From Heyndrickxia acidicola (GTDB lineage: Bacteria > Bacillota > Bacilli > Bacillales > Bacillaceae_C): 64,000 nucleotides of DNA. The stretch is taken from contig NZ_KV440953.1 in NCBI RefSeq assembly GCF_001636425.1, positions 124,001-188,000 of the forward strand. The letters are read 5' to 3'. The notes below the pieces were generated by a model. The model was not told the origin of the DNA and made no database searches. It was given only the letters and a program-made list of their open reading frames with translations. Positions 8,092 through 17,999 of this stretch are shown here, one piece after another; positions within the stretch are counted from its first letter, which is position 1; each line of letters starts with the position of its first letter. A program made the position numbers and the translations under genes.

Positions 8092-9378
8092 ATGTCAGCA
8101 AAATGGGAAAAGCTTGAAGGCAATCAAGGCGTATTAACAGTTGAAGTTGATGTTGAAACTGTTAACAACGGTCTGGATGCAGCTTTCAAAAAAGTATCAA
8201 AACAAATTAATATTCCAGGATTCCGTAAAGGGAAAGTTCCTCGTCCATTTTTTGAAAAGCGTTTTGGTGTAGAATCACTTTATCAGGATGCTTTGGATGT
8301 AATTCTTCCAGAAGCGTATGCTCAAGCTGTTGAAGAAACAGGCATTACACCTGTTGACCAGCCAAACATCGATATCGAGCAAATGGAAAAGGGAAAAGAG
8401 TTAATCTTCAAAGCAACTGTTACAGTTAAACCTGAAGTTAAGCTTGGAGAATATAAAGGCTTAGAAGTTGAAAAGGTTGACACAGAAGTAAAGGCTGAAG
8501 ATATTGAAAATGAATTGAAATCTCTTCAGGAGCGTTATGCTGAACTTGTTGTTCGTGAAGAAGGCGCTGCTGAAAACGGCGATACAGTTGTCCTTGATTT
8601 CGAAGGCTTCGTAAATGGAGAAGCATTTGAAGGCGGACAAGCTGACAACTATTCTTTAGAGCTTGGCAGCGGAAGCTTTATCCCGGGATTTGAAGAGCAA
8701 TTAGTTGGTTTAGCTGCAGGAGAAGAAAAGGATGTCGAAGTAGCATTCCCTGAAGAATACCATGCTGCTGAATTAGCTGGTAAACCTGCAGTATTCAAAG
8801 TGAAAATCCATGAAATCAAAACAAAAGAACTTCCTGCGTTAGATGATGAATTTGCTAAAGACGTAGATGAAGAAGTGGAAACACTTGACCAATTAAAAGA
8901 GAAGCTTGAGAAAAACTTAAAAGAATCAAAAGAACACCAAGCTAAGCATGCAACTGAGGATGCGATTGTAGAAAAAGCTGCAGAAAATGCTGAAATTGAT
9001 ATTCCTGAAGCAATGATCGATACAGAACTAAACCGCATGATGCAGGAATTCGAACAACGTCTTCAAATGCAAGGTTTAAACCTTGACCTGTACTTCCAAT
9101 TCTCTGGTCAGGATGAGAAGGCTCTTCGCGACCAAATGAAAGAGGATGCACAAAAACGTGTTCGCATGAACTTGACTTTAGAAGCAATTGCAGAAGCTGA
9201 AAACATTGAAGTAAGCGAAGAAGAAGTGGAAGCTGAATTAACAAAAATGGCTGAAGCTTACAATATGTCTGCAGAGGACATTAAAAAAGCCCTTGGCAGC
9301 CTTGACGGCGTTAAAGGCGATTTAAAAGTTCGCAAAGCAGTTGAATTTCTTGTACAAAACAGTAAGACTGCTGCATAA
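8092..9378 (+). CDS. tig: Trigger factor
   Basis: 428 residues. Ribosome-bound chaperone and peptidyl-prolyl isomerase that shields nascent chains. The N-terminal ribosome-docking signature GFRKGKVP lies at about residues 43-50. The FKBP-type isomerase domain spans about 160-245 ([30 protein letters not shown]). The helical C-terminal cradle is at about 250-425, rich in Glu/Lys/Ala. Very strong GGAGGGAAAGGT ribosome binding site and codon use rich in GAA/GCT, consistent with high expression. A clear terminator follows. Confidence 0.97.
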   Translation: MSAKWEKLEGNQGVLTVEVDVETVNNGLDAAFKKVSKQINIPGFRKGKVPRPFFEKRFGVESLYQDALDVILPEAYAQAVEETGITPVDQPNIDIEQMEKGKELIFKATVTVKPEVKLGEYKGLEVEKVDTEVKAEDIENELKSLQERYAELVVREEGAAENGDTVVLDFEGFVNGEAFEGGQADNYSLELGSGSFIPGFEEQLVGLAAGEEKDVEVAFPEEYHAAELAGKPAVFKVKIHEIKTKELPALDDEFAKDVDEEVETLDQLKEKLEKNLKESKEHQAKHATEDAIVEKAAENAEIDIPEAMIDTELNRMMQEFEQRLQMQGLNLDLYFQFSGQDEKALRDQMKEDAQKRVRMNLTLEAIAEAENIEVSEEEVEAELTKMAEAYNMSAEDIKKALGSLDGVKGDLKVRKAVEFLVQNSKTAA

Positions 9379-9410
9379 TAGTAATAATATAAGATTTCTG
9401 GATCAATCCC

Positions 9411-9445
9411 AAAACAAGGCACGACGTTATTCGTGCCTTGTTTTC
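9411..9445 (+). terminator. Terminator of tig
   Basis: Perfect 14-bp arms AAAACAAGGCACGA / TCGTGCCTTGTTTT around CGTTAT, followed by a short T/C run. Confidence 0.9.
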
Positions 9446-9758
9446 TACAATGTAAGAAAAAATTCTTTTCAAAAATCATACATAAAAGTAGAATATAAAA
9501 TACGAATTGGGGAAAATCTTGATTAAGTAGGATTTAATGAGATCAATGGCGAATGTATATGTAAGCTTTAAAATTTCCTGTCCTACATAGAAGTATGATA
9601 CAATCCAATACATAACTGTTTTTAGACGGGTTCTTTACAAAAAAAATTAGCCTATGCAGGAGAATGCGGCAAGGAAAAGGGAATCCCGCTTCCTTTCCTG
9701 TCTTTTCAAACGTCTAAGCTAATGAGAGGCTAGTATTCTTTATAAGGGGTGAAAGTCA
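9446..9758 (+). other. clpX leader region
   Basis: 313 bases without a gene. The last ~140 bases look structured: TTAGACG (9622-9628) can pair with CGTCTAA (9711-9717), and ATTAGC (9646-9651) with GCTAAT (9718-9723). A bulged GGAAAAGG/CCTTTCC hairpin lies between. A TACAAT hexamer (9598-9603) could be a -10 element, but I see no good -35. Confidence 0.4.
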
Positions 9759-11021
9759 TTGTTTAAATTCAACGATGAAAAGCAGCAGCTTAAATGTTCA
9801 TTTTGTGGTAAAACACAAGATCAGGTCCGCAAGTTAGTTGCAGGACCGGGAGTCTATATATGCGACGAATGTATTGAGCTTTGTACTGAAATTGTAGAGG
9901 AAGAGCTTGGTACCGAAGAAGAAATTGAGCTGAAAGATATTCCTAAACCAACTGAGATCCGTGAAATTCTTAAAGAGTATGTCATTGGCCAGGATCAGGC
10001 GAAGAAAGCGCTTGCTGTAGCGGTTTATAATCATTACAAGCGTATTAATTCCAATAGTAAAATTGATGAAGTAGAGCTTGCCAAAAGTAATATCTGCTTA
10101 ATCGGGCCGACAGGAAGCGGGAAAACCCTACTGGCACAAACACTCGCAAGAATTTTGAATGTTCCATTTGCCATTGCTGATGCTACATCATTAACAGAAG
10201 CCGGTTATGTAGGCGAGGATGTTGAAAATATTCTTCTTAAATTGATTCAGGCTGCAGATTATGATGTAGAAAAAGCGGAAAAAGGAATTATCTATATCGA
10301 TGAGATTGATAAAGTAGCAAGAAAATCAGAAAACCCGTCTATTACACGTGATGTTTCTGGTGAAGGAGTTCAGCAGGCATTGCTGAAAATTCTTGAAGGA
10401 ACTGTTGCAAGCGTTCCTCCTCAGGGTGGACGCAAGCATCCTCATCAGGAATTTATTCAAATTGACACTACAAATATTCTCTTCATTTGCGGCGGTGCCT
10501 TTGATGGTATTGAACAAATCATCAAACGCCGTTTGGGCCAAAAAGTGATTGGTTTTGGTGGCAACAAGGTTGAAAAAGACATTGATGATAAAGTCTTATT
10601 ATCAAAAGTGCTTCCTGAAGATCTTTTACGATTTGGATTAATTCCTGAATTCATCGGCCGTCTTCCAGTTATTGCGAGCCTTGAACAATTGGATGAAGCA
10701 GCATTGATTCAAATTCTTACCCAGCCAAAAAATGCTCTTGTAAAGCAATACAAGAAAATGCTGGAGCTTGATGATGTAGAGCTGGAATTTGAAGAAGATG
10801 CTCTTACGGAAATTGCCAAGAAAGCTATCGAAAGAAAAACGGGTGCAAGGGGGCTCCGTTCCATTATTGAAAGCATTATGCTTGATGTAATGTTTGAATT
10901 GCCAGCCCGTGATGATATTAAAAAATGTATCATTACTAAAGAAGCTGTTCTGAATAATGAGCCGCCAAAGCTGATTCTTGAAGATGGTACAGTGGTAAGA
11001 GAAGAAACGAAATCTGCCTAA
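9759..11021 (+). CDS. clpX: ClpX, ATP-dependent unfoldase of the ClpXP protease
   Basis: 420 residues from a TTG start with AGGGGTGAAAG upstream. AAA+ hexamer that recognises, unfolds and threads substrates into ClpP. N-terminal C4 zinc-binding domain: CSFCGKTQ with CDECIELC, residues about 12-40. Walker A GPTGSGKT near 117-124, Walker B IYIDEID, pore loop GYVGEDVE, and the ClpP-docking IGF loop ([10 protein letters not shown]) are all present. Length matches the family. The frame has no ATG near the zinc finger, which supports the TTG. Separate unit from tig: terminators lie on both sides. Confidence 0.98.
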   Translation: MFKFNDEKQQLKCSFCGKTQDQVRKLVAGPGVYICDECIELCTEIVEEELGTEEEIELKDIPKPTEIREILKEYVIGQDQAKKALAVAVYNHYKRINSNSKIDEVELAKSNICLIGPTGSGKTLLAQTLARILNVPFAIADATSLTEAGYVGEDVENILLKLIQAADYDVEKAEKGIIYIDEIDKVARKSENPSITRDVSGEGVQQALLKILEGTVASVPPQGGRKHPHQEFIQIDTTNILFICGGAFDGIEQIIKRRLGQKVIGFGGNKVEKDIDDKVLLSKVLPEDLLRFGLIPEFIGRLPVIASLEQLDEAALIQILTQPKNALVKQYKKMLELDDVELEFEEDALTEIAKKAIERKTGARGLRSIIESIMLDVMFELPARDDIKKCIITKEAVLNNEPPKLILEDGTVVREETKSA

Positions 11022-11025
11022 ACAG

Positions 11026-11066
11026 AAGGATCTGCCAAAGAATATTTGGCAGATCCTTTGTTTTCT
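11026..11066 (+). terminator. Terminator of clpX
   Basis: AAGGATCTGCCAAA / TTTGGCAGATCCTT, perfect 14-bp arms with a five-base loop and a following T-rich run. Confidence 0.92.
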
Positions 11067-11367
11067 CTATTTAAAAAAATGGACCAGATTGGATCTTCTT
11101 ACAGCTTGTTCGCAGCTTATTTTTACGAAGAAACTTCAGCCCCTTCAAAAAAATGGTTTATTCCCAATAGGTCGCGGAGATACTAGTTCATATGTAAATG
11201 GATTTACCTAAAGAAAAAGGTTTTAAAGGAAAAGAATTTTATTGCATTGCCGAGTCTTGCTTTTGCATGATTGGAGAAAAATTATTATACAAAATTCTTT
11301 GCTTTGGAACCTGATTGCACCATAAAGGGTAAATTCGCCGCAACTGATGAGTTTTGGAGGGGTTACA
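11067..11367 (+). other. Intergenic region before lonB
   Basis: About 300 bases, AT-rich, with no supported gene. Presumably carries the lonB promoter. In B. subtilis lonB is made in the forespore under sigma-F, but I could not identify a convincing sigma-F element by eye. Confidence 0.4.
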
Positions 11368-13035
11368 ATGAGCTGGACTGGGATCGCGTTACTTATTCAA
11401 TTATTTTTTGGAGTCATTATAGGACTTTACTTTTGGAACCTGCTTAAGAGCCAAAAGACGCAAAAAATATCCATTGATAGAGAATCCCGCAAAGAAATGG
11501 AACAATTGAGAAAAATGAGAGCAATATCCTTAACAGAGCCGCTGTCAGAGCGTGTGCGGCCGACAAGCTTTGATGACATTGTGGGGCAAAGTGACGGAAT
11601 TAAATCGTTAAAGGCAGCCTTATGCGGTCCGAACCCGCAGCATGTCATTATCTATGGGCCGCCAGGAGTAGGGAAGACTGCTGCAGCACGGCTTGTTTTA
11701 GAAGAGGCAAAACGAAACAGTAAATCACCTTTTAGACCAAGTTCAATTTTTATTGAACTTGATGCCACTACGGCAAGATTTGATGAAAGAGGAATAGCTG
11801 ACCCATTAATTGGTTCTGTCCATGATCCTATTTATCAAGGAGCAGGTGCCATGGGACAGGCCGGCATCCCCCAGCCTAAGCAGGGGGCTGTAACCAATGC
11901 CCATGGAGGAGTTTTATTTATTGATGAGATTGGAGAATTGCATCCAATACAAATGAATAAGCTCTTAAAGGTGCTGGAAGATCGAAAGGTTTTCCTGGAC
12001 AGTGCTTATTACAGTCCGGAGAACAGCCAAATTCCTTCGCATATCCATGATATATTCCAAAATGGACTCCCTGCTGATTTTCGGTTGATTGGAGCTACGA
12101 CTCGAACACCTAATGAGATCCCCCCTGCCATTCGTTCTAGATGTATGGAAGTATTTTTCAGGGAATTGGAGCAGGACGAGATAGCAAGGGTGGCAAAAAA
12201 GGCTGCCCATAAAGTGAAAATGGAGATTAGTGAAAGCGGGCTTCACATTCTATCCTCTTATGCGCCAAATGGCAGGGAAGCCGTTAATATGGTACAAATT
12301 GCTGCCGGTCTTGCAATCCAGGAAGAGCGGCAATCTATACGGGATGAAGATATAGAATGGATTATCCAATCAAGTCAGCTGTCTCCTCGTTTTCAGAAAA
12401 AGATTGGGGAACAGTCAAGGGTCGGATTAGTCAATGGACTGGCTGTGACAGGACCAAACACGGGGACTCTACTGGAAATAGAAGTGACTGTAATTCCTGC
12501 AAAGGATAATGGAACCATTAATATTACCGGAATTGTTGAAGAAGAAAGTATTGGAGGGCAAGGGAAGTCCATCCGGAGAAAAAGTATGGCAAAAGGGTCC
12601 ATAGAAAATGTTCTTACGGTTCTTAGAACGATGGGGGTACCGGCTGGCCAGTATGATATACATGTCAACTTCCCTGGAGGTATTCCCATTGACGGACCTT
12701 CAGCAGGGGTATCCATGGCTGTAGGAATCTATTCAGCCATTTATAAAATCCCTGTAGACCACACTGTTGCCATGACAGGTGAAATCAGTATTCATGGCAA
12801 TGTGAAGCCGGTTGGTGGTGTGTTTGCAAAAGTAAAAGCCGCTAAGCTGGCGGGGGCAAAAACTGTGTTTATCCCTGCGGAGAACATGCAGTCTATTTTA
12901 AATGAAATCGAAGGAATCGAGATTATACCGGTGTATCAGCTAGAAGACATACTAAATATGGCTCTTATCAAACACTTTGATACTGAGGTTCCATTCCCGC
13001 TGATTAGCGATCAGATTGATGAACAAAGCGTGTAA
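11368..13035 (+). CDS. lonB: LonB, membrane-anchored Lon-type sporulation protease
   Basis: 555 residues. N-terminal membrane segment (residues about 5-27). The AAA+ module has Walker A GPPGVGKT (about 102-109) and Walker B LFIDEIGELH. The C-terminal Lon protease domain has the catalytic serine in DGPSAG and the catalytic lysine in the KVKAAKLAG segment. It lacks the LonA N-terminal substrate domain. I chose ATG 11368, 21 bases inside the longest frame, because GGAGGGG lies just upstream and the preceding codons read through that site. In B. subtilis this protease is forespore-specific. Confidence 0.95.
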   Translation: MSWTGIALLIQLFFGVIIGLYFWNLLKSQKTQKISIDRESRKEMEQLRKMRAISLTEPLSERVRPTSFDDIVGQSDGIKSLKAALCGPNPQHVIIYGPPGVGKTAAARLVLEEAKRNSKSPFRPSSIFIELDATTARFDERGIADPLIGSVHDPIYQGAGAMGQAGIPQPKQGAVTNAHGGVLFIDEIGELHPIQMNKLLKVLEDRKVFLDSAYYSPENSQIPSHIHDIFQNGLPADFRLIGATTRTPNEIPPAIRSRCMEVFFRELEQDEIARVAKKAAHKVKMEISESGLHILSSYAPNGREAVNMVQIAAGLAIQEERQSIRDEDIEWIIQSSQLSPRFQKKIGEQSRVGLVNGLAVTGPNTGTLLEIEVTVIPAKDNGTINITGIVEEESIGGQGKSIRRKSMAKGSIENVLTVLRTMGVPAGQYDIHVNFPGGIPIDGPSAGVSMAVGIYSAIYKIPVDHTVAMTGEISIHGNVKPVGGVFAKVKAAKLAGAKTVFIPAENMQSILNEIEGIEIIPVYQLEDILNMALIKHFDTEVPFPLISDQIDEQSV

Positions 13036-13563
13036 TGAGACATTGACGAATTGGTGAAGGGGGATTTTTGCTTTGAACAGCAGGTAAGAGAATCCCTTGA
13101 AACTTTGAAGTGGTGAAGACTTCAGAGCCTTATAAAAAAGCAAATGCCTGGAGTGTAAATTAACAGGCAACAATAACATAAGCAAGTAAATAGATGAAGC
13201 TAATAAAAGAAATCGGCATTTGCCGATTTCTTTTATTGAGCAAATTTCGGTCATAATGATTCCTGCTGGCATTTTTAGAAAGCTGATTGAATGTAATCGT
13301 GATTGGACCAGCTGTATGCAGGATTAATTAAGCTGAGGAATAATCCCAGGCCTTTTCGTTTTATGTATCATAAATTAAGGGTATTGTTGAATACTATGAG
13401 AAGAAAAAAAAATCCATGGTCATTATAAAAGAGTGTGTATAAAATGGACATGAAAAACCAAATACGTTAGAATTGTAAAAAGATTCACCGGATAGTGGAT
13501 ATTGACAATTCATGTTTGATACATATATGTAAGTGTGTGTTACCTACCTGGAGGTGTAGTATT
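13036..13563 (+). other. lonB-lonA intergenic region
   Basis: 528 bases with a terminator at 13205-13236 and otherwise AT-rich unassigned sequence. I looked for CtsR-type tandem heptads before lonA and did not find a clear pair. Confidence 0.4.
13205..13236 (+). terminator. Terminator after lonB
   Basis: AAAGAAATCGGC / GCCGATTTCTTT around ATTT, followed by TTATT. The arms are also preceded by A-rich sequence, so it could act in both directions. Confidence 0.85.
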
Positions 13564-15894
13564 TTGGCAAAAAAATCTGAAAAGCTTGTCCCGCTTCTTC
13601 CGCTAAGGGGGCTGCTTGTGTACCCGACTATGGTCCTTCATTTGGATGTGGGCCGCGATCATTCTGTCCAGGCTCTTGAAGAAGCAATGATGAATGATCA
13701 TATGATTTTCCTGACAACGCAGAAGGATGTTTCTATAGACGAACCTGGACAAGAGGATCTCTATCAAGTCGGGACTCTTACGAAAGTAAATCAAATGCTT
13801 AAGCTGCCAAACGGGACAATCCGTGTCTTGGTAGAAGGGTTAAAAAGGGCGGAAATTGTCCGCTTTTATGATGAAGGGCAGTATTATGCTGTGTCCCTCA
13901 AAGAATATGGAGAGGACAAAAAGGCAGATGTAGAAACAGAAGCCCTCATGAGAACTATGCTTGAGTATTTTGAGCAATATATTAAGCTTTCCAAAAAGGT
14001 TTCTGCTGAAACCCTGGCAACTGTCCAGGATATTGAGGAGCCTGGAAGGATGGCGGATATTATTGCTTCTCATCTTCCATTGAAGCTTATTCAAAAGCAG
14101 GAAATACTGGAAACAGTAAATGTAAAAGATCGTCTAAATAAAGTCATCGACATTATTAATAATGAAAAAGAAGTCTTAAATCTGGAGAAAAAAATTGGCC
14201 AGCGTGTGAAGAAGTCGATGGAAAGAACACAAAAAGAGTACTATCTTCGCGAGCAAATGAAAGCCATTCAAAAAGAACTGGGAGACAGAGAGGGGAAAAC
14301 GGGTGAGGTATCGGATTTAACGGATAAAATCGAGAATTCCGACATGCCGGAGCATGTAAGAAAAACAGCTCTTAGAGAACTGGATCGTTATGAAAAAGTT
14401 CCTTCCAATTCAGCGGAAAGCTCTGTCATCCGGACATATTTGGATTGGATTCTATCCCTCCCGTGGACGAACGCAACCGAAGATGACCTCGACCTTTCAA
14501 AAGCGGAATACATTTTAAACAGGGACCACCATGGCCTTGAAAAAGTGAAGGAAAGGGTTCTTGAGTATCTGGCTGTTCAAAAGCTGACGCAATCCTTAAA
14601 GGGTCCTATTTTATGTCTTGCAGGACCTCCTGGTGTTGGGAAAACCAGTCTTGCACGGTCGATAGCGGAATCACTTGGAAGAAAGTTTGTTCGTGTTTCG
14701 CTTGGAGGAGTCCGTGATGAAAGTGAAATTCGAGGCCACCGCAGAACCTATGTAGGGGCAATGCCGGGACGGATTATCCAGGGAATGAAGAAAGCAGGAA
14801 CCGTTAACCCAGTTTTCCTTCTTGATGAAGTGGATAAAATGTCCAGTGATTTCAGGGGAGATCCTTCCTCCGCTATGCTGGAGGTTCTTGATCCGGAACA
14901 AAACCATAATTTCAGCGATCACTATATAGAAGAAACATATGATCTTTCAAAGGTCATGTTTATTGCTACAGCGAATGACCTGTCTACCATTCCCGGACCT
15001 CTTCGGGACCGTATGGAAATTATTACGATTGCAGGATATACGGAGCTTGAAAAGATTGGAATCGCAAAAGACCATCTTCTTCCGAAACAAATGAAGGAGC
15101 ATGGCTTGTCCAAATCCCAAATGCAGGTAAGAGATGATGCGTTCCAAAATATCGTCCGTTATTACACACGTGAAGCAGGGGTGCGCGGATTGGAGCGGGA
15201 GATCGCTTCCATCTGCAGAAAAATAGCAAAAATCATTGTTTCGAGCGAGAGGAAACGTGTTATTATTAACGGGAGGAATATTAATGAATATTTGGGCAAG
15301 GCGAAATTCCGTTATGGCCAGGCTGAACTAGAAGACCAGGTAGGGGTAGCTACAGGACTAGCCTATACAACTGTGGGCGGAGATACCTTGCAAATTGAAG
15401 TTTCACTTTCGCCAGGCAAAGGAAAACTTGTCTTAACCGGAAAACTGGGTGATGTAATGAAGGAGTCCGCCCAGACAGCTTTTAGCTTTGTCCGTTCAAA
15501 AGCAAAGGATCTTCATTTAGAAGAAGATTTCCATGAAAAATATGATATTCATATCCATGTTCCTGAAGGGGCTGTACCAAAGGATGGGCCATCGGCGGGC
15601 ATAACGATCGCCACTGCGCTTATCTCTGCCTTAACAGGGCATGCAATCCACAAAGAAGTGGGAATGACGGGCGAAATTACTCTGCGCGGCCGGGTTCTCC
15701 CTATTGGAGGCTTAAAAGAAAAGTCGCTGGGAGCACACCGTGCGGGACTTAAGACGATCATTATTCCACATGATAATGAAAAAGACATCGATGATATTCC
15801 AGAAAGTGTAAGGCGTGATTTAACATTTGTTCCTGTATCTCAAATGGATCAGGTGTTGAAGACGGCTTTAATAGGTGATGTATATGAAGGTTAA
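13564..15894 (+). CDS. lonA: LonA, ATP-dependent protease La
   Basis: 776 residues from a TTG start at 13564. The longer upstream frame is rejected because CTGGAGGTG sits eight bases before this TTG and the protein then begins [16 protein letters not shown], as Lon proteins do. N-terminal substrate domain about 1-205, coiled region about 210-270, AAA+ with Walker [10 protein letters not shown] and Walker [11 protein letters not shown]-terminal protease with catalytic serine in DGPSAG and lysine in [14 protein letters not shown]. Housekeeping degradation of damaged and regulatory proteins. Its 3' end overlaps engB by 11 bases. Confidence 0.97.
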   Translation: MAKKSEKLVPLLPLRGLLVYPTMVLHLDVGRDHSVQALEEAMMNDHMIFLTTQKDVSIDEPGQEDLYQVGTLTKVNQMLKLPNGTIRVLVEGLKRAEIVRFYDEGQYYAVSLKEYGEDKKADVETEALMRTMLEYFEQYIKLSKKVSAETLATVQDIEEPGRMADIIASHLPLKLIQKQEILETVNVKDRLNKVIDIINNEKEVLNLEKKIGQRVKKSMERTQKEYYLREQMKAIQKELGDREGKTGEVSDLTDKIENSDMPEHVRKTALRELDRYEKVPSNSAESSVIRTYLDWILSLPWTNATEDDLDLSKAEYILNRDHHGLEKVKERVLEYLAVQKLTQSLKGPILCLAGPPGVGKTSLARSIAESLGRKFVRVSLGGVRDESEIRGHRRTYVGAMPGRIIQGMKKAGTVNPVFLLDEVDKMSSDFRGDPSSAMLEVLDPEQNHNFSDHYIEETYDLSKVMFIATANDLSTIPGPLRDRMEIITIAGYTELEKIGIAKDHLLPKQMKEHGLSKSQMQVRDDAFQNIVRYYTREAGVRGLEREIASICRKIAKIIVSSERKRVIINGRNINEYLGKAKFRYGQAELEDQVGVATGLAYTTVGGDTLQIEVSLSPGKGKLVLTGKLGDVMKESAQTAFSFVRSKAKDLHLEEDFHEKYDIHIHVPEGAVPKDGPSAGITIATALISALTGHAIHKEVGMTGEITLRGRVLPIGGLKEKSLGAHRAGLKTIIIPHDNEKDIDDIPESVRRDLTFVPVSQMDQVLKTALIGDVYEG

Positions 15895-16465
15895 CCAGGT
15901 AGAGCTTGTAATAAGTGCAGTAAGGCCGGAACAGTATCCGGATGGGCTGCTTCCCGAATTTGCTTTGGCAGGGAGATCTAACGTTGGGAAATCTTCGTTG
16001 ATCAATAAGTTGATTAATCGTAAAGCAATGGCAAGGACTTCCTCCAAGCCGGGAAAAACGCAGACGCTTAATTTTTATAAGATTGAAGAGACTCTTTTCT
16101 TTGTAGATGTTCCTGGCTACGGCTATGCCAAAGTCTCCAAAACAGAGAGAGAAAAGTGGGGGAAAATGATTGAAACCTATTTTACATCGAGGAAACAGCT
16201 GAGGGCAGCTATTCTTATTACAGATGTAAGGCATCCTCCTACTAAGGATGACGTCACGATGTATGAATTCCTTAAGCATCACGGCCTTCCGTGTATAGTC
16301 GTTGCCACAAAAGCAGATAAAATCCCGAAAGGAAAATGGGATAAGCATTTAAAAATTACAAGAGAAACGCTTGATTTTGATCCAAGCGATGAACTCATCC
16401 TTTTTTCTTCCGAAACAGGACTAGGAAAAGATAAAATGTGGGCAGCTATAAATAGGGCAATGTAG
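15884..16465 (+). CDS. engB: YsxC/EngB ribosome-assembly GTPase
   Basis: 193 residues (ysxC in B. subtilis). TRAFAC GTPase needed for late 50S subunit assembly. G1 GRSNVGKS, G2 around [11 protein letters not shown]3 DVPGYG, G4 TKADK and G5 SSE are all intact. Start ATG 15884 is chosen over the GTG/ATG codons nine and six bases earlier, because AGGTGA is correctly spaced only for 15884 and the protein then begins MKV as in relatives. Translationally coupled to lonA through an 11-base overlap. Confidence 0.96.
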   Translation: MKVNQVELVISAVRPEQYPDGLLPEFALAGRSNVGKSSLINKLINRKAMARTSSKPGKTQTLNFYKIEETLFFVDVPGYGYAKVSKTEREKWGKMIETYFTSRKQLRAAILITDVRHPPTKDDVTMYEFLKHHGLPCIVVATKADKIPKGKWDKHLKITRETLDFDPSDELILFSSETGLGKDKMWAAINRAM

Positions 16466-16586
16466 AAAGAAAAGCGGGAGCGCCTTGCACATCGGCGTAC
16501 GGATTTCAGAGTCTTTGACAGAGATAAAGGAAACTAGATGTTGACTTATCGCAGGGAGGAGACGTAGAAATACGCTAGCCGATAAA
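16466..16586 (-). repeat. GGCGCTTTCGCT dispersed repeat, copy 3 (inverted)
   Basis: Reads on the plus strand as AAAGAAAAGCGGGAGCGCC, ATCGGCGTACGGATTTC, then GACTTATCGCAGGGAGGAGA and GCTAGCCGATAAAC, the reverse complement of the copies at 1232 and 62522. It begins at the engB stop codon. Confidence 0.8.
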
Positions 16587-16606
16587 CATTTTTATACTTT
16601 ATCTTG

Positions 16607-16640
16607 TAAAAAAGACCCGGAAATTCATTTCCGGGTCTCT
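16607..16640 (-). terminator. Terminator between convergent engB and gpx
   Basis: GACCCGGAAA / TTTCCGGGTC around TTCA. The six-base A run on the left gives a T run for minus-strand transcripts, so it mainly ends gpx; a weaker T run on the right may also serve engB. Confidence 0.8.
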
Positions 16641-16679
16641 TGCTATTCATTGTTATCCTTTTTAAAAAAGAGGAAGAGC

Positions 16680-17159
16680 CTATTTCAGCAGCTGTTCAAT
16701 CTCATTCTTTAAATGAGAGGGTAAAGTACTTGGGGCGTATCTTGCAGTTACCCGGCCTTCCCTGTCAATTAAAAACTTTGTGAAGTTCCATTTTATTTGT
16801 CTGCTGCCCATGACTCCTTTTGCCTCTTTTTTTAAGTAAACAAAAAGGGGATGAGTGTTGTTTCCGTTCACCTCGATTTTTTCGAACATGGGAAATGTGA
16901 CGCCATAATTCAGTGTGCAAAATTCAGCAATTTCCTTACTGCTATCAAGCTCCTGGTTCATAAATTGTCCGCAGGGAAATCCAAGGACCTCAAATCCCTT
17001 TTCGAGATAGTGAGTGTACAATTCCTGCAGCTCCTGGTATTGAGGAGTAAAACCGCATTTACTTGCTACATTTACAATGAGAAGAACTTTTCCGCTAAAG
17101 TCTTTAAGTGAAATCTCTTCGCCATTTATCGTTTTGGCAGAGTACTGGTAAATATTCAA
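16680..17159 (-). CDS. Glutathione/thiol peroxidase (GPx family)
   Basis: 159 residues, cytoplasmic, thioredoxin fold. Reduces hydroperoxides. The peroxidatic cysteine lies in NVASKCGFTPQY (about residue 35) where animal enzymes have selenocysteine. The resolving region is GFPCGQFMNQE; most relatives have FPCNQFGGQE, so the N to G and GG to MN changes are unusual. The WNF tryptophan motif (KWNFTKFL) is intact. Related to B. subtilis BsaA; bacterial members usually use thioredoxin as reductant. AAGAGGTGTAATG gives the start. Inserted, together with the next gene, between engB and hemA on the opposite strand. Confidence 0.93.
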   Translation of the reverse strand: MNIYQYSAKTINGEEISLKDFSGKVLLIVNVASKCGFTPQYQELQELYTHYLEKGFEVLGFPCGQFMNQELDSSKEIAEFCTLNYGVTFPMFEKIEVNGNNTHPLFVYLKKEAKGVMGSRQIKWNFTKFLIDREGRVTARYAPSTLPSHLKNEIEQLLK

Positions 17160-17264
17160 TACATTACACCTCTTTTGCAGTCAGACAAATTTAGTGAGTT
17201 TGTTTTTAACACAGCTTTGTTCCTTGGCATGGAGCAATGAGTTGCGACGAAAATGGATCATAAT

Positions 17265-17750
17265 TTATTTTTTTTTGAAAACAATCAGCAGCAATCCGGC
17301 AACAACAAGAATAATGGGCCATATATTCTGGATAGACGAAACTTTGTTTTCAAAGGTTCCCAAATTTTGATGAATATTATCATAAAATAAAAGAATGATA
17401 GAAAGCAAAAGAAAAAGGGCACCTTGAAAGAATCCAGTCCGGGTTTTTTGATATCGAAGCAAGAAACCAAGTGAAATAATTAAGATAAAGATACCAATAT
17501 TGTTTGGCCAAACTGAAATTTTATGTACTACCTCAAAGTGAAATCCAAATCCAAAAAGGATGACACCAGGGAGAATGGCTTCATAATCCTTAGCACCATA
17601 GCCCTGAGCCAAAAAGGCCAAACCGACAATCATTAATAAAGCTGGCCAGGAGAGATAGTCTTTCAAAAAGGCAGAAGGATGCTGCTGAAAATAAAAATAT
17701 AATCCAAAACCAATTAAGATGATTCCGGGAAAGATTTTCTGATTTTTCAT
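17265..17750 (-). CDS. LiaF/LiaI-like multi-spanning membrane protein (YsxD position)
   Basis: 161 residues, almost entirely hydrophobic, with five or six membrane segments. The N-terminal block (KIFPGIILIGFGLYFYFQQ) and the repeated LPGVILFGFG-type segment look like the LiaI-LiaF transmembrane region found in envelope-stress accessory proteins. The start is set at 17750, 28 codons inside the longest frame, because AAAGGGGA lies just upstream. B. subtilis ysxD lies at the equivalent place beside hemA, so this is probably its counterpart, but I assign it by position and hydrophobicity only. Confidence 0.7.
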   Translation of the reverse strand: MKNQKIFPGIILIGFGLYFYFQQHPSAFLKDYLSWPALLMIVGLAFLAQGYGAKDYEAILPGVILFGFGFHFEVVHKISVWPNNIGIFILIISLGFLLRYQKTRTGFFQGALFLLLSIILLFYDNIHQNLGTFENKVSSIQNIWPIILVVAGLLLIVFKKK

Positions 17751-17960
17751 AAAATCCCCTTTCGTACGGATTACTTGATTATCCCTATGTTTTTTGATAC
17801 GGTGAATGATGGGCTTAAGATACACAGGGTTCAAGTCATCAGCTTTCCTTTAAAATGGCTTGGATCGTATTAATAAAGTTTAGGTAAGAGCTTTTGACTT
17901 ATATGATAACATAGGTTTCATTTTATGTTCACATATTTTTAGACTAGGATTTTTGGTACA

Positions 17961-17969
17961 TGTTATAAT
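17961..17969 (+). promoter_or_regulatory. Extended -10 promoter of hemA
   Basis: TGTTATAAT, a TGn-extended Pribnow box, about 30 bases before the hemA start. The -35 region (TAGACT, 18-base spacing) is weak, as expected with an extended -10. Confidence 0.6.
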
Positions 17970-17999
17970 ATAAGTATTGAAATTATTGGGGGTGCTTTT

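Noticed and set aside
12952-13272. 106-residue minus-strand frame after lonB
   Set aside because: It runs through the lonB terminator and the lonB 3' end, without a start signal.
13495-13563. Upstream extension of lonA from an ATG at 13495
   Set aside because: The extension has no ribosome binding site and reads through the GGAGGTG that serves the TTG at 13564.
15761-16348. 195-residue minus-strand open frame over lonA/engB
   Set aside because: Opposite the conserved lonA end and engB G motifs; no ribosome binding site or recognisable sequence.
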